Assembly (NCBI RefSeq): GCF_025141175.1
Contig: NZ_CP081155.1
Coordinates: forward strand, 2,075,001 to 2,139,000
Reading direction: 5' to 3'
DNA: 64,000 nucleotides
Source: Jannaschia sp. M317
GTDB taxonomy: Bacteria; Pseudomonadota; Alphaproteobacteria; Rhodobacterales; Rhodobacteraceae
Each line of letters opens with the position of its first letter. Position 1 is the first letter of the stretch. Position numbers and translations under genes: made by a program. The notes under the pieces are model-generated. The model saw only the letters and a program-made list of their open reading frames with translations, searched no databases and was not told the DNA's origin. This document shows, piece by piece, positions 35,049-44,595 of the stretch.

Positions 35049-36219
35049 TCCCGGACCGCTTGCCGGTGTTCGCGTACTGGACCTGAGCCGCATTCTGGCC
35101 GGGCCCACTGCAACGCAGCTCCTGGGCGATTTGGGGGCCACGGTCCTGAAGGTCGAAAACCCGGCCACGGGCGGCGACGACACCCGCCAATGGGGGCCGC
35201 CCTACGTTAAGGACGGCGCAGAAGACACGGATTTATCAGCCTATTTCTTGTGTGCAAACCGCAACAAATTGTCGGTCGCCATCGACATCGCCACGCCCGA
35301 AGGCCAGGCCCAGGTGCGGCGTCTGGCGGGTCTGGCCGATATCCTGATCGAGAATTTCAAGCCGGGCGGTCTGGCGAAATACGGACTGGACCACGCCAGC
35401 CTCAGCCAGATCGCGCCAAAGCTGGTTTACTGCTCCATCTCCGGTTACGGCCAGACCGGTCCAAACGCGTCAAAGCCCGGCTATGACCTGATGGCGCAGG
35501 GCTATGGCGGGATCATGTCGATCACAGGTGCGCCGGAAGGCGAGCCTATGAAGGTCGGCGTGGGCATCGCGGACGTCATGTGCGGGATGTATGCGACCGT
35601 CGGCATTCTGGCCGCGCTGCGCCACGCCGAGGCGACGGGGCAGGGGCAACATATCGACATCGCGCTGGTCGACAGTCAGATCGCCTGGACGATCAACGAA
35701 GGCGTCAATACGCGTCTGTCGGGGCAGGCCCCGATCCGGCGCGGCAACGGTCATCCCAATATCGTGCCCTACGGCGTCTACGAGACGTCTGACGGCCATG
35801 TCATCGTCGCGGTTGGAAACGATAGCCAGTTTCGTCGGTTCGTCGCGCTCTTTGGTATGGACGCCTTGGCCGAGGACGCCCGCTTTGCCACGAACCCCGC
35901 GCGGCTGGTCCATCGCGACGCCTTGGCCGCGCATCTGGTTCCGGCCCTGCGCCGGGTGCCAACCGACGAGGTCATTTCCCTGATGGAGGGCGCGCGCGTC
36001 CCCGTCGGTCCGGTCCAGACCCTGCCGCAGGTCTTTGCGTCCGATCAGGCGCAGGCGCGCGACATGGTGCTGGATATGGACGATGCGGGCCTGCGCCTGC
36101 CGTTGATCGGCAACCCGCTGAAGCTGTCGCGCACGCCGGTCAGCTATCGCCACGCGCCGCCCCGGTTCGGGGCCGACAGTGCGCGGCTGGCCGCCGCCGA
36201 TCCGTTCGACGACGTCTGA
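35032..36219 (+). CDS. CaiB/BaiF (class III) CoA-transferase
   Basis: 395 residues, standard length. It begins GVRVLDLSRILAGPTATQLLGDLGATV, includes ENFKPGGLAKYGLDH and places the catalytic aspartate at Asp181 (GVGIADVMCGMYATVG). Class III transferases move CoA between carboxylates, forming a thioester of the incoming acid. As the last gene in the operon after the acyl-CoA dehydrogenase and TPP enzyme, it probably activates the pathway substrate. Cytoplasmic. The CoA donor and acceptor are unknown. Confidence 0.93.
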   Translation: MTDASNPGPLAGVRVLDLSRILAGPTATQLLGDLGATVLKVENPATGGDDTRQWGPPYVKDGAEDTDLSAYFLCANRNKLSVAIDIATPEGQAQVRRLAGLADILIENFKPGGLAKYGLDHASLSQIAPKLVYCSISGYGQTGPNASKPGYDLMAQGYGGIMSITGAPEGEPMKVGVGIADVMCGMYATVGILAALRHAEATGQGQHIDIALVDSQIAWTINEGVNTRLSGQAPIRRGNGHPNIVPYGVYETSDGHVIVAVGNDSQFRRFVALFGMDALAEDARFATNPARLVHRDALAAHLVPALRRVPTDEVISLMEGARVPVGPVQTLPQVFASDQAQARDMVLDMDDAGLRLPLIGNPLKLSRTPVSYRHAPPRFGADSARLAAADPFDDV

Positions 36220-36390
36220 GACGCGGATCACGGCGGCTATCTGCCGGATTGGCAGGCGTTTGCGCGGATTCTCGATCACCTCGCCCTGACAACCCGTCAC
36301 GTGTCCGTGACGTCGGGCCTGTGCGGATAGGCACAGCCGGGTGGGCCGGTTAAGCCAAGTCCAACAACCCTGTTTTGCCGAGGTCGCATC

Positions 36391-37752
36391 ATGAGCCGCA
36401 CTGACACCTTCGACCAGCCGGTCACTTTGACGGATCCGGCCGCGGTCGCGGAATGGGACGCGATGTGCCTGGCCTTCCTCGCCCATGGCGCGGCAACGCC
36501 GGTGCATCTGGGCAAGTTACTGGAACTGGCACCCGACTACGCCGCTGCCTACGCGATCAAGGGTCTGTTCTATGCCCTGCTGGGCCGAAAGGAGCTGTTG
36601 GCCGAGGCAGAGGCCGCCTGCGCCAAGGCGATCTCGCTCGAGGGGGGCAACGCCCGCGAACGGGCCTTGCTGGATGCGCTCAAGGCGGTCCTCGCCCGCT
36701 CGCCGTCCCGCGCGATCATGGCGTTGGAGACGATCCTGACCGACGCGCCGTCGGATACCCTGGCGATGAAGCTGAGCCATGCGCTGCGCTTTGTCATCGG
36801 CGACGCGACGGGCATGCGGCAGTCGGTGGAACAGGTGATGGGGGCCCATGGGGACGATCACGCGGGACGCGGGTATCTGCTGGGATGTCACGCCTTCGCG
36901 CTGGAAGAGACGGGCGACTACGCCTCGGCCGCGCTGACCGGGCGCGCCGCGCTGACGCTGGCACCCGACGATGCCTGGGGCCTGCATGCGGTGGCGCATG
37001 TCCACGACATGACGGGCGACGCCGTCGGGGGGCTGGACTGGCTTTCCGGTCGGGAACAGGCCTGGGCGCACTGCAACAACTTCCGCTTTCACGTCTGGTG
37101 GCACAAGGCCTTGATGCTGCTGGATCTGGGGCGCACGGACGAGGCGCTGGCGTTGTATGATCACGAAATCCGGGCCGACAAGACCGATGATTACCGCGAC
37201 ATCTCGAACGCGACGTCGTTGTTGTCCCGGTTGGAACTGGACGGTGTCAACGTCGGCACCCGCTGGGAAGAGCTGGCGGACCTGTCCGAGCGGCGCACCG
37301 AAGACGGCTGCCTGATATTCGCCGATCTGCACTATCTGTTGGCCTTGACCGGCGACAAACGCGACGACGCCGTGACCGCGATGCTGGCGCGTCTGTCCCA
37401 GGATGCCGATCGCGCGAATGACGAAGTAGATGCGCGCATGGCCGTCCCCGGACTGGCAGCCGCCCGCGGGTTGGAACATTTCGGCGACGGCAACTACAGC
37501 GCGGCCTTCACGCAGCTGCAGGCAGCGCGGCCCGCGATGCAGGGGGCCGGCGGTAGTCACGCACAGCGCGACGTCTTTGAGCGGTTGACCATCGACGCCG
37601 GTCTTCGCGCCGGGCGATTGGTCGAGGCTGGGCAAATCCTTGCCGACAGAACGCAACGACGCGGCGGATATGAAGACGGCTACGCGGCGGCGCGGCGAGA
37701 GATCATTGCACGTGCAGAAAAAATCGCTAGCCCCAAGGAAGCTCGGGCCTGA
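36391..37752 (+). CDS. Tetratricopeptide-repeat protein, TTC38-like
   Basis: 453 residues of alpha-helical repeats. The motif HAVAHVHDMTGDAVGG with WAHCNNFRFHVWWHKALMLL is characteristic of the TTC38 group, a widespread but uncharacterised family. No signal peptide or membrane segment, so probably cytoplasmic. It lies 25 bp upstream of the opgC gene on the same strand, so it may be in the glucan operon, though whether it has a role there is not known. Confidence 0.85.
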   Translation: MSRTDTFDQPVTLTDPAAVAEWDAMCLAFLAHGAATPVHLGKLLELAPDYAAAYAIKGLFYALLGRKELLAEAEAACAKAISLEGGNARERALLDALKAVLARSPSRAIMALETILTDAPSDTLAMKLSHALRFVIGDATGMRQSVEQVMGAHGDDHAGRGYLLGCHAFALEETGDYASAALTGRAALTLAPDDAWGLHAVAHVHDMTGDAVGGLDWLSGREQAWAHCNNFRFHVWWHKALMLLDLGRTDEALALYDHEIRADKTDDYRDISNATSLLSRLELDGVNVGTRWEELADLSERRTEDGCLIFADLHYLLALTGDKRDDAVTAMLARLSQDADRANDEVDARMAVPGLAAARGLEHFGDGNYSAAFTQLQAARPAMQGAGGSHAQRDVFERLTIDAGLRAGRLVEAGQILADRTQRRGGYEDGYAAARREIIARAEKIASPKEARA

Positions 37753-37777
37753 GTCCGGCATAGCGACTGGCAATATC

Positions 37778-39073
37778 ATGACTGCGACGTCCCCCAATTC
37801 CGCCTTTGCCGCCGCCCCGGCCGCTGCGCACACAGCGCCGGTGGCCACCGTGCGCGACCCGCGCCTCGACTTCTTTCGCGGGCTGGCCATGTTCATCATC
37901 CTGCTGGCGCACACGCCCGGCAACGCCTGGACCCTGTGGATCCCCGCGCGCTTCGGCTTTTCGGACGCGACCGAGATCTTCGTCTTTTGTTCCGGCATGG
38001 CCTCGGCCATCGCTTTTGGGCGGACGTTCGACAAGGCTGGCTGGGGATTGGGCACGGCCCGCGTGGGGTTCCGCGTCTGGCAGATCTACTGGGCGCATAT
38101 CGGCATGTTCGTGGCCCTGGCCACGATCCTGGCTGCGCTGGATGGGACGGGGGCCTTTGACAAGGTTTATATCGGCACGCTCAACCTGTGGAAATTCTTC
38201 GAGGAACCGGCCCCGCAGCTGATCGGGCTGCTGACACTGACTTATGTGCCGAACTATTTCGACATCCTTCCGATGTATATGATCGTGCTGTTGCTGATGC
38301 CGATCTACGTGTGGTTGGCGCGTGTGTCCTTGCCTGCGCTGGGCATCGTCGTCGTCACGATCTGGGCGATGGCGCAGGATGGGCTGATGGTATGGCTTGG
38401 CCTGGGTCATCTGCACCTCGCCCTCCCGGCGGAGCCGTGGTCGGACAGGACCTGGTTCTTCAACCCCTTTGGCTGGCAATTGCTGTTCTTTACCGGTTTC
38501 GCCTTCATGCGCGGCTGGATTCCCGCACCCCCGGTCAGGCCGTGGTTGATCGGCCTGTCGCTGGCCTTTGTCATCGTTTCGTTCTTTCTGTCCTCGGTCG
38601 GGTTCCGCCTGTTCCAGACGGACTTCGTCAAGGACCTCTATATTGCCGCGACCGGATGCGCCGAGACCGGTTTCGGAAACTGCAATCCGATCTTTGACTG
38701 GCGACAGGCCAACAAGGTCTGGTTCGACAAATCCGACCACGCCATCCTGCATTACCTGCACTTTCTGGCGCTGGCCTACCTGGCCTGGGCCGCCGCAGGG
38801 CAGGGCGGGCATCGCCTGATCGCCTCTGGCCAGGGCGCGCTGGCCCGGCTGTGGGATGAATTCGTCGCCATCGTCATGAAGGTCGGCCAGCAGAGCCTTG
38901 CGGTCTTTGTCTTCTCCATGGTGCTGGCGCGGATCAACGGGTTCATTCTGGATGTCATCGGGCGCAGCGCGGGCACCTGGGCCTTGGTCAATCTGACCGG
39001 CTTTGGCTTGCTGATTGCCTGCGCCTATGGGGCCGGTTGGTTCAAGTCGCAGCCCTGGAGGGTGAAACGATGA
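37778..39073 (+). CDS. opgC: OpgC-type acyltransferase for periplasmic glucans
   Basis: 431 residues from the ATG at 37778. After a short Ala-rich cytoplasmic tail, about ten transmembrane segments begin with RLDFFRGLAMFIILLAHTPG, followed by FGFSDATEIFVFCSGMASA, the opening signature of the OpgC/acyltransferase-3-like family that substitutes osmoregulated periplasmic glucans (OPGs), for instance with succinyl groups. It is in operon with opgG/opgD-like and opgH genes, overlapping the next by ATGA. Substituent specificity cannot be told from sequence. Confidence 0.9.
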   Translation: MTATSPNSAFAAAPAAAHTAPVATVRDPRLDFFRGLAMFIILLAHTPGNAWTLWIPARFGFSDATEIFVFCSGMASAIAFGRTFDKAGWGLGTARVGFRVWQIYWAHIGMFVALATILAALDGTGAFDKVYIGTLNLWKFFEEPAPQLIGLLTLTYVPNYFDILPMYMIVLLLMPIYVWLARVSLPALGIVVVTIWAMAQDGLMVWLGLGHLHLALPAEPWSDRTWFFNPFGWQLLFFTGFAFMRGWIPAPPVRPWLIGLSLAFVIVSFFLSSVGFRLFQTDFVKDLYIAATGCAETGFGNCNPIFDWRQANKVWFDKSDHAILHYLHFLALAYLAWAAAGQGGHRLIASGQGALARLWDEFVAIVMKVGQQSLAVFVFSMVLARINGFILDVIGRSAGTWALVNLTGFGLLIACAYGAGWFKSQPWRVKR

Positions 39074-40581
39074 AACGCCGCGCTTTTCTTCTGAGCAGTG
39101 CCGCGCTGTTGCTGGCGCAATCGGCCCGCGCCGACATGCCCCGTTTCCTGTCGTCGGAGCCGTTCACCCCCGACACCGTGCGCGCCTTGGCGCGCAAGCT
39201 GGCCGCCGCGCCGTTCCAGGTGCGCCCCGAAGTGCCTGCCGCCTGGCGCGATCTGACCTACGATCAGTATCGCATGATCTGGTTCAATACCTCCAAGGCA
39301 TTGTGGGAGGGGACGGATCTGCCGTTCCGCCTCGACCTTTTCCACCCCGGTCTGTATTTTCCGCGCGCGGTCGAGGTGGACGTGGTGCGCGCCGATACGG
39401 CGAACCGGTTAGCGTTTGACTACGCTCTGTTCGACAAGACCGACTCGGCACCCGATCTGCCGGTGGATGAGACGATGGGCTATTCCGGTCTGCGCCTGCG
39501 CCACAGGTACGCGGGCGAGGCGAACCACCGCGAATTCGCCGTGTTCCAGGGGGCCAGTTATTTCCGCGCCATCGGGGCCGCGCAAAACTACGGACTGTCG
39601 GCCCGGGGTCTGGCGCTGCGCACCGGCGATGCCGAAGGGGAAGAATTCCCCGATTTCACCCAGCTTTGGGTCGAAGAGCCGGTGATGGGCGACGAGGCGA
39701 TCACCGTTCACGCCCTGCTCGACAGCCCCTCGGTCACCGGGGCCTTCCGGTTCGTGATCCGGCCCGGCATGGCCTGTGAGATGGAGGTGGAGGCGACGCT
39801 ATACCCCCGTGTCGATCTGGACCACGTCGGCATCGCGCCGCTGACCTCGATGTTCCTTTACGACGAAACCAACCGCCCCCGGTTCGACGATTTCCGCCCG
39901 GCGATTCACGACAGCGATGGATTGCTGATCTGGAACGGCCGCGGAGAGATGCTCTGGCGGCCTCTGGCCAATCCGGTCGGCTTGCAGGTCAGCAGCTTTG
40001 TCGACGACACGCCGCGCGGTTTCGGACTGATGCAGCGTGCCGACAAACTGTCGGATTTCGCGGATCTGGAGGCGCATTATCACAAGCGTCCCTCGCTCTG
40101 GATCGAGCCGGGCGAAGATTGGGGTCAAGGCGTCGTTCGCCTGGTCGAGATCCCGTCCGACAAGGAGATCTACGACAACATCGTCGCCTATTGGCGCCCG
40201 CGCGACCCGCTGCTTGCTGGCTCCGAGGCGCGGTTCACCTACCGGATGACCTGGGGCGACGGGGCGGCGACGCGCCGCGATGTCGCGGCCGTTGGCAACA
40301 CCCACATGGGCCGCAACTTCAACCGCGACCGCTGGCTGGCGGCCATCGACTTCGAGCCGCACCCGGCGCTTGCCGATCTGGACGATGTCACCATCCGCAT
40401 CAACTCCGGCTCGTCGGACGTGTCGGGCGGGGTGTTGCAACGCAACCCGGAAACGGGCGGCGCGCGGTTGGCCTTTACCTTCGATCCAGGCGACCGCCCT
40501 GCGTCGGAATTGCGGGCGCAGCTGTTCCGCGACGGCACGGCCATCTCCGAAGTCTGGCTATACCGCTGGACCGCCGCATGA
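39070..40581 (+). CDS. Periplasmic glucan biosynthesis protein OpgG/OpgD
   Basis: 503 residues from the ATG at 39070, which overlaps the opgC stop. The leader MKRRAFLLSSAALLLAQSARA has a twin-arginine-like start (RRAFLL), as in OpgD, and a cleavage site near residue 22. The mature protein is a single MdoG domain, with PFRLDLFHPGLYFPRAVEVD, FRAIGAAQNYGLSARGLAL and FRFVIRPGMACEMEV. OpgG/OpgD proteins shape or branch nascent OPG backbones in the periplasm. Whether this is functionally G or D is uncertain; the leader favours D. Coupled to opgH by an ATGA overlap. Confidence 0.92.
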   Translation: MKRRAFLLSSAALLLAQSARADMPRFLSSEPFTPDTVRALARKLAAAPFQVRPEVPAAWRDLTYDQYRMIWFNTSKALWEGTDLPFRLDLFHPGLYFPRAVEVDVVRADTANRLAFDYALFDKTDSAPDLPVDETMGYSGLRLRHRYAGEANHREFAVFQGASYFRAIGAAQNYGLSARGLALRTGDAEGEEFPDFTQLWVEEPVMGDEAITVHALLDSPSVTGAFRFVIRPGMACEMEVEATLYPRVDLDHVGIAPLTSMFLYDETNRPRFDDFRPAIHDSDGLLIWNGRGEMLWRPLANPVGLQVSSFVDDTPRGFGLMQRADKLSDFADLEAHYHKRPSLWIEPGEDWGQGVVRLVEIPSDKEIYDNIVAYWRPRDPLLAGSEARFTYRMTWGDGAATRRDVAAVGNTHMGRNFNRDRWLAAIDFEPHPALADLDDVTIRINSGSSDVSGGVLQRNPETGGARLAFTFDPGDRPASELRAQLFRDGTAISEVWLYRWTAA

Positions 40582-42434
40582 CGGACGCGCGCCTTTCGGC
40601 CTCCATGCCGGCCGCGGCGGCCCTGGCGCATCCGCGACAGAACCTGCGGGCCGGGTTTCGGGATGCGGCGGCACCGGGCGTACGGCGCGATCTGCCCGCG
40701 CTGATCTGGCGGGCGGCGGTGTTTACACCCGCCGCCCTGGCCACTGCCGCTTTGCTCTGGGGGTTTCTGGCCTGGTTTGCCACGGACGGCACCACCTGGG
40801 CCGAGGCTTCGCTGGCCTGTCTGATCGGGGTCGGTTTTTTCTGGATCGCGCTGACCTTTGCCACGGTTCTGGGCGGGGTGCTGTCGATGACCCGGTCCCA
40901 CCCCCGCGACACGGGGCCTGCCCGACCGCTGGACACCGCCCTGTTGATGCCAATCTACGAAGAGGCCCCCTGGGATGTCTTCGGCAACGCCGCCGCGATG
41001 CTGGAAACCTTGGCGCAGTGCCGCTCCGCGCATCGCTTCACCCTCTATATCCTGTCCGACACCCGCGACCCGACCCGTGCCGCCCAGGAAGAAGCGGCCT
41101 ATGACGCCCTGCGCGCGCGTCTGCCCGAGGGCGCGATCTGGTATCGCCGCCGGACCGAGAACATCGACCGCAAGGTCGGAAACCTTGCCCAGTGGGTTGA
41201 AACCTGGGGCGGGCGGCATGACGCGATGCTTGTGCTGGACGCCGACAGCCTGATGTCTGGGCATGCCATTGGCGCGCTGACCGACGCGCTTGCCCGCGAC
41301 CCGAGTGCGGGGCTGATCCAGTCCTTCCCGCAGCTGATCGGGGCGCAGACCCTGTTCGCCCGCAGCCAGCAGTTCGCCAATGCCATCTACGGCGTGGCCC
41401 TGGCCGAGGGCCTGGCCCGCTGGACCGGCCGAGAGGGCAACTATTGGGGCCACAATGCCATCATCCGCATCGCCGCCTTCGCCAGTTCGGCTGGCCTGCC
41501 GCGCATGCGCGCCCTGCGCGGGCCCGACCAGCTGATCCTCAGTCACGACTTCGTCGAGGCCGGGCTTTTGCGCCGTGCCGGGTGGTCGGTGCGGTTTCTG
41601 CCGCGGGTCCAGGGATCCTACGAGGAAACGCCGCCCTCGCTGATCGATCACGTACTGCGCGATCGGCGCTGGTGCCGGGGCAACCTGCAACACCTGGGGC
41701 TGCTGGGCACGCGCGGGTTCCATGCGCTTAGCCGGTTCCACCTGTTCCACGGCGCGGTCGGCTATCTGCTGTCTCCGCTTTGGTTTCTGCTGCTGACACT
41801 GTGGGCGGCCATCGGCGTCAGCGCGGATCGTTCCGTCATCAACTACTTCTCGCCGGAAAACCCGACGTTGCCGAACTGGCCCGAGATGTCGCCGGTGAAC
41901 CACGTCTGGCTGATGCTGGTCCTGTATGGCCTGTTGCTGGCCCCCAAACTGGTGGGCGCGCTTGCGCTGGTGGCGACGGGCACGCCGCTGTCGCGACTGG
42001 GCGGGGCTGGGCGCTTCGCTCTGTCTCTTTTGGTCGAGATCGCGTTGTCGGTCGCCTATGCGCCGATCCTGATGGTGCAACAGACCCGCGCCGTTCTTGC
42101 GACCTTTGCGGGCCGCAAGATGGATTGGACCCCGCAGGTGCGCCACGGTGGTCGCTATGGCTGGACGGCGTTGGCGCGGTTCCATGCCGTCGAGACGGTG
42201 CTGGGCCTGCTTTTGATCAGCGGGATGGTCACGGGATTTGTCTCGGTCTGGCTGGCACCGATCATGGCCAGCCTGCTGTTGTCGATCCCGCTGTCGCGGT
42301 TGTCGTCCCTCCCATTGCCGGGCACAATGGCCACCCCGCAAGAAGTGCGCCGACCGCTCGTGGCGGCCAAGGCCGACCGCTGGCGTCAGGAATTGAGAGA
42401 GCTGCTGACAGGGACGACCCTGCCGGCAGAGTGA
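40578..42434 (+). CDS. opgH: Glucans biosynthesis glucosyltransferase H
   Basis: 618 residues, somewhat shorter than the enterobacterial enzyme (~850), lacking part of its N-terminal region. Transmembrane segments flank a GT2 domain with LLMPIYEEAPWDVFGN, MLVLDADSLMSG (Asp-x-Asp), HDFVEAG and the RDRRWCRGNLQH (Q/RxxRW-type) motif, followed by a cluster of C-terminal helices. It polymerises glucose from UDP-glucose into the beta-glucan backbone and passes it across the inner membrane. It ends the opgC-opgG/D-opgH operon and finishes 4 bp from the convergent esterase gene. Confidence 0.95.
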   Translation: MTDARLSASMPAAAALAHPRQNLRAGFRDAAAPGVRRDLPALIWRAAVFTPAALATAALLWGFLAWFATDGTTWAEASLACLIGVGFFWIALTFATVLGGVLSMTRSHPRDTGPARPLDTALLMPIYEEAPWDVFGNAAAMLETLAQCRSAHRFTLYILSDTRDPTRAAQEEAAYDALRARLPEGAIWYRRRTENIDRKVGNLAQWVETWGGRHDAMLVLDADSLMSGHAIGALTDALARDPSAGLIQSFPQLIGAQTLFARSQQFANAIYGVALAEGLARWTGREGNYWGHNAIIRIAAFASSAGLPRMRALRGPDQLILSHDFVEAGLLRRAGWSVRFLPRVQGSYEETPPSLIDHVLRDRRWCRGNLQHLGLLGTRGFHALSRFHLFHGAVGYLLSPLWFLLLTLWAAIGVSADRSVINYFSPENPTLPNWPEMSPVNHVWLMLVLYGLLLAPKLVGALALVATGTPLSRLGGAGRFALSLLVEIALSVAYAPILMVQQTRAVLATFAGRKMDWTPQVRHGGRYGWTALARFHAVETVLGLLLISGMVTGFVSVWLAPIMASLLLSIPLSRLSSLPLPGTMATPQEVRRPLVAAKADRWRQELRELLTGTTLPAE

Positions 42435-42438
42435 CCGG

Positions 42439-43305
42439 TTATTGACCGCCGGTTTCCTGGGGCAGGGCGGTCACATCCTCGAACCAGTCCAGCGCCATGT
42501 TCGCCCAACCAGCGGGCACGCCGTGCCCTCCGGGAAAGAGCGCGAATTCCAATGCGGAATCGGCGGCGCAATCCCAGTAGCGGCGCATGAACTGTCCCGT
42601 GGTGCGGTACCCGCTTGCATCGGGGCGGGCGCAGTCGTTGGCGGCGCGAAACAGGCCCAGCCCCTCGAAGATGTCGCCTTGCAGCCATTGGCCGGACCGA
42701 AGGGGACGCCCCTCCAGCGGGACGGTGGAATCGGTAAATCCGTGGGTATGCAAAAGCTTGACCGGCCCTGCGCAGTCCTCTGGGTGAGGGCGCCAGAACC
42801 CGCCTGAAACGGGGGCATAGGCCGGAAACGCTTCGGGCGTGCGGCAGGCCAGGTAGGTCACCATGAAGCCCCCCGCCGAAAAGCCGGACAGCAGCACGCG
42901 ATCCGGGTCGATGTCATAGCGCATCGCGGCATCGGCCACGATTTCGGCGAAAAAGGCACCTTCGTCGCGGGTTTCCAACCGCGCCAGATCCTCGCGGAAG
43001 GACCAGATGCCGCCCCGCCGTCCCGGTCGCCAAGGTAAGCCGTCGGGCGCGATCACGGCATAGCCACGATCGGTAATGGCATTGATCGTGCCGCGCATGC
43101 CCAACGTCCCGCGCCCCGTACCGCCCGCGCCATGCAGGAACAGAACGGCGGGCATCCCCGCCTCTGGGGTGTCGGGCAGGGCCACGTGATAGGTGCCCGT
43201 GTCGGTCGTGCAAGGCTCCGCCTCGCGGCCACAGACGTCAGCCGTCTGGGCGGGCGCGGGCAAGGCGGCAAGGCAGGCCAGCGCGGCCCAGGCGGCGGCC
43301 CTCAC
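42439..43305 (-). CDS. LpqC/polyhydroxybutyrate-depolymerase-like esterase, secreted
   Basis: 288 residues from a GTG at 43305 that overlaps the rhodanese stop as GTGA; longer starts exist but would lie inside that gene. A signal peptide (AAAWAALACLAALPAPAQ) targets the periplasm or outside. The alpha/beta-hydrolase core has the oxyanion motif FLHGAGGTGRGT and the nucleophile elbow SGFSAGGFM, with a C-terminal catalytic His in PGGHGVPAGW. Related enzymes act on short polyesters or feruloyl esters; the true substrate is unknown. Co-transcribed with the rhodanese-like gene. Confidence 0.88.
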   Translation of the reverse strand: MRAAAWAALACLAALPAPAQTADVCGREAEPCTTDTGTYHVALPDTPEAGMPAVLFLHGAGGTGRGTLGMRGTINAITDRGYAVIAPDGLPWRPGRRGGIWSFREDLARLETRDEGAFFAEIVADAAMRYDIDPDRVLLSGFSAGGFMVTYLACRTPEAFPAYAPVSGGFWRPHPEDCAGPVKLLHTHGFTDSTVPLEGRPLRSGQWLQGDIFEGLGLFRAANDCARPDASGYRTTGQFMRRYWDCAADSALEFALFPGGHGVPAGWANMALDWFEDVTALPQETGGQ

Positions 43306-43769
43306 GGGCGCACCACGGGCAGGTCGCGCGCCAGCCATCCGGGCCCAGCCCTGGACCCCAGCATACCTTCGGGAATGTCGATGATCCGGGTGAACCCGGC
43401 TTCGGCCAGGCGCGCCGACATCCGGTCCGACCGCACCCCCCGCGCACAGATCAACGCGACAGGTGTGTCGCGGCGGCCTCGGGTGATTTCGGACAGGACG
43501 GCGACGAAATCATCACGACGCATGTCGATGGGATGCGCACCCTGGGCGACACCAGTTTCGTCCCATTCGTCGGGGCGGCGGATGTCGATCATGATGATCT
43601 CGCCGGACTGGATCGCGTCGCGGGCCTCGACCGGGGTGATCTCATTTCCCTCGAACCGATCGCGGCGGGCAAAAAGCACGCCGCCAGTTCCCAGTGCGAC
43701 GGCCAGGGCCCCGCCGCCCAGCAACAGGCGTCGGCGGGGCAATGCGGATGTGGTCTGAATCTCTGTCAT
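43302..43769 (-). CDS. Rhodanese-like domain protein, Tat/secretory leader
   Basis: 155 residues. The N-terminal PRRRLLLGGGALAVALGTGGVL is a twin-arginine-like leader or anchor, placing the domain in the periplasm. The rhodanese fold contains IMIDIRRPDEWDETG and the active-site loop CARGVRS with the persulfide-forming cysteine. It may handle sulfur or act as a redox/sensor domain. The downstream esterase overlaps its stop by four bases, so both are likely expressed and exported together. Confidence 0.9.
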   Translation of the reverse strand: MTEIQTTSALPRRRLLLGGGALAVALGTGGVLFARRDRFEGNEITPVEARDAIQSGEIIMIDIRRPDEWDETGVAQGAHPIDMRRDDFVAVLSEITRGRRDTPVALICARGVRSDRMSARLAEAGFTRIIDIPEGMLGSRAGPGWLARDLPVVRP

Positions 43770-44018
43770 CTGTGCGGGTCTCCGTTACTGCGGTGATACG
43801 CGGCGAAAGGCATCCCCCCAAGTCACGTTCGGGTGACCCAGCGGCAGTGGCATGATCCTTAAGGGATTCTTCACGCCGGCTTGCGACAAACCAGACCACA
43901 CCAAGTCGGAGGTCTAGATGAGCGCGATTCCCCAGCCACTCTACCGCCTGGTTTTGCCCGGCGGTCCTGCGGGGTGAAACAGGCGCTTGCACAGGACACC
44001 GCACCATGTGCCACACCG

Positions 44019-44519
44019 ATGATCCGGCAGGTCGAAGTACCCCAGGGGGATCTGTGCGTCAGCGATCACCCGAGGGAGGAAATGGTGGCGACGCTCGGCT
44101 CTTGCGTCTCGGTCTGCCTGTTTGATCCGCGCAGCGGGATCGGCGGCATGAATCATATCTTTCAGAACGTGTCCTCCGAACCCTACGGCGACGCCGGCGT
44201 CATCGCGGAGGTGGAGCGTTTGATCAACGCGCTGATGCATCGGGGCGTGCCCCGCGACCATCTGGCCGCACGCGTCGCCGGTGGGGCCCAGGTCCTGTTG
44301 AAGGGGCGCCGCCACGGGCTGGCCATCGCGCAGGCCTGTCTCACCTTCCTGGAACGGGAAAGGGTGCCGATCCTGGGGATCAGCATCGGTGGCCAACGCG
44401 CGCGCCGGGTTCGGTTCCACCCGGCCACGGGGCGGCTGCTTGTCGCGACGTTTGCCTACACCGGACAGGCCGATCCCCCGTTGCCCAAGGCGCCGCGCAA
44501 TGGGCCAGAGATGTTCTAG
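44019..44519 (+). CDS. cheD: Chemoreceptor glutamine deamidase CheD
   Basis: 166 residues from the ATG at 44019; upstream open frame is not coding-like. CheD deamidates glutamine residues of methyl-accepting chemoreceptors and in some bacteria interacts with CheC. The nucleophile lies in ATLGSCVSVCLFD and the histidine in GGMNHIF, with GGAQVLLKGR later. No other che gene is in the window, so this is an orphan copy located between a rhodanese/esterase pair and an M20 hydrolase. Cytoplasmic. Confidence 0.9.
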   Translation: MIRQVEVPQGDLCVSDHPREEMVATLGSCVSVCLFDPRSGIGGMNHIFQNVSSEPYGDAGVIAEVERLINALMHRGVPRDHLAARVAGGAQVLLKGRRHGLAIAQACLTFLERERVPILGISIGGQRARRVRFHPATGRLLVATFAYTGQADPPLPKAPRNGPEMF

Positions 44520-44595
44520 CCACCTGCCATGTCACCGGGCTTGCATCCTCCGCGCGGCCCGCGTTTCCTGCACCAGCCCCACGCGAGGAGAGAGC

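Noticed and set aside
36316..36336. GCGGATAGGCAC upstream of the TPR gene as an EPS operator
   Set aside because: A single half site with no partner arm.
40119..40577. 153-codon N-terminal extension of OpgH
   Set aside because: It lies wholly within the preceding opgG/D gene; the ATG at 40578 gives the ATGA overlap seen throughout the operon.
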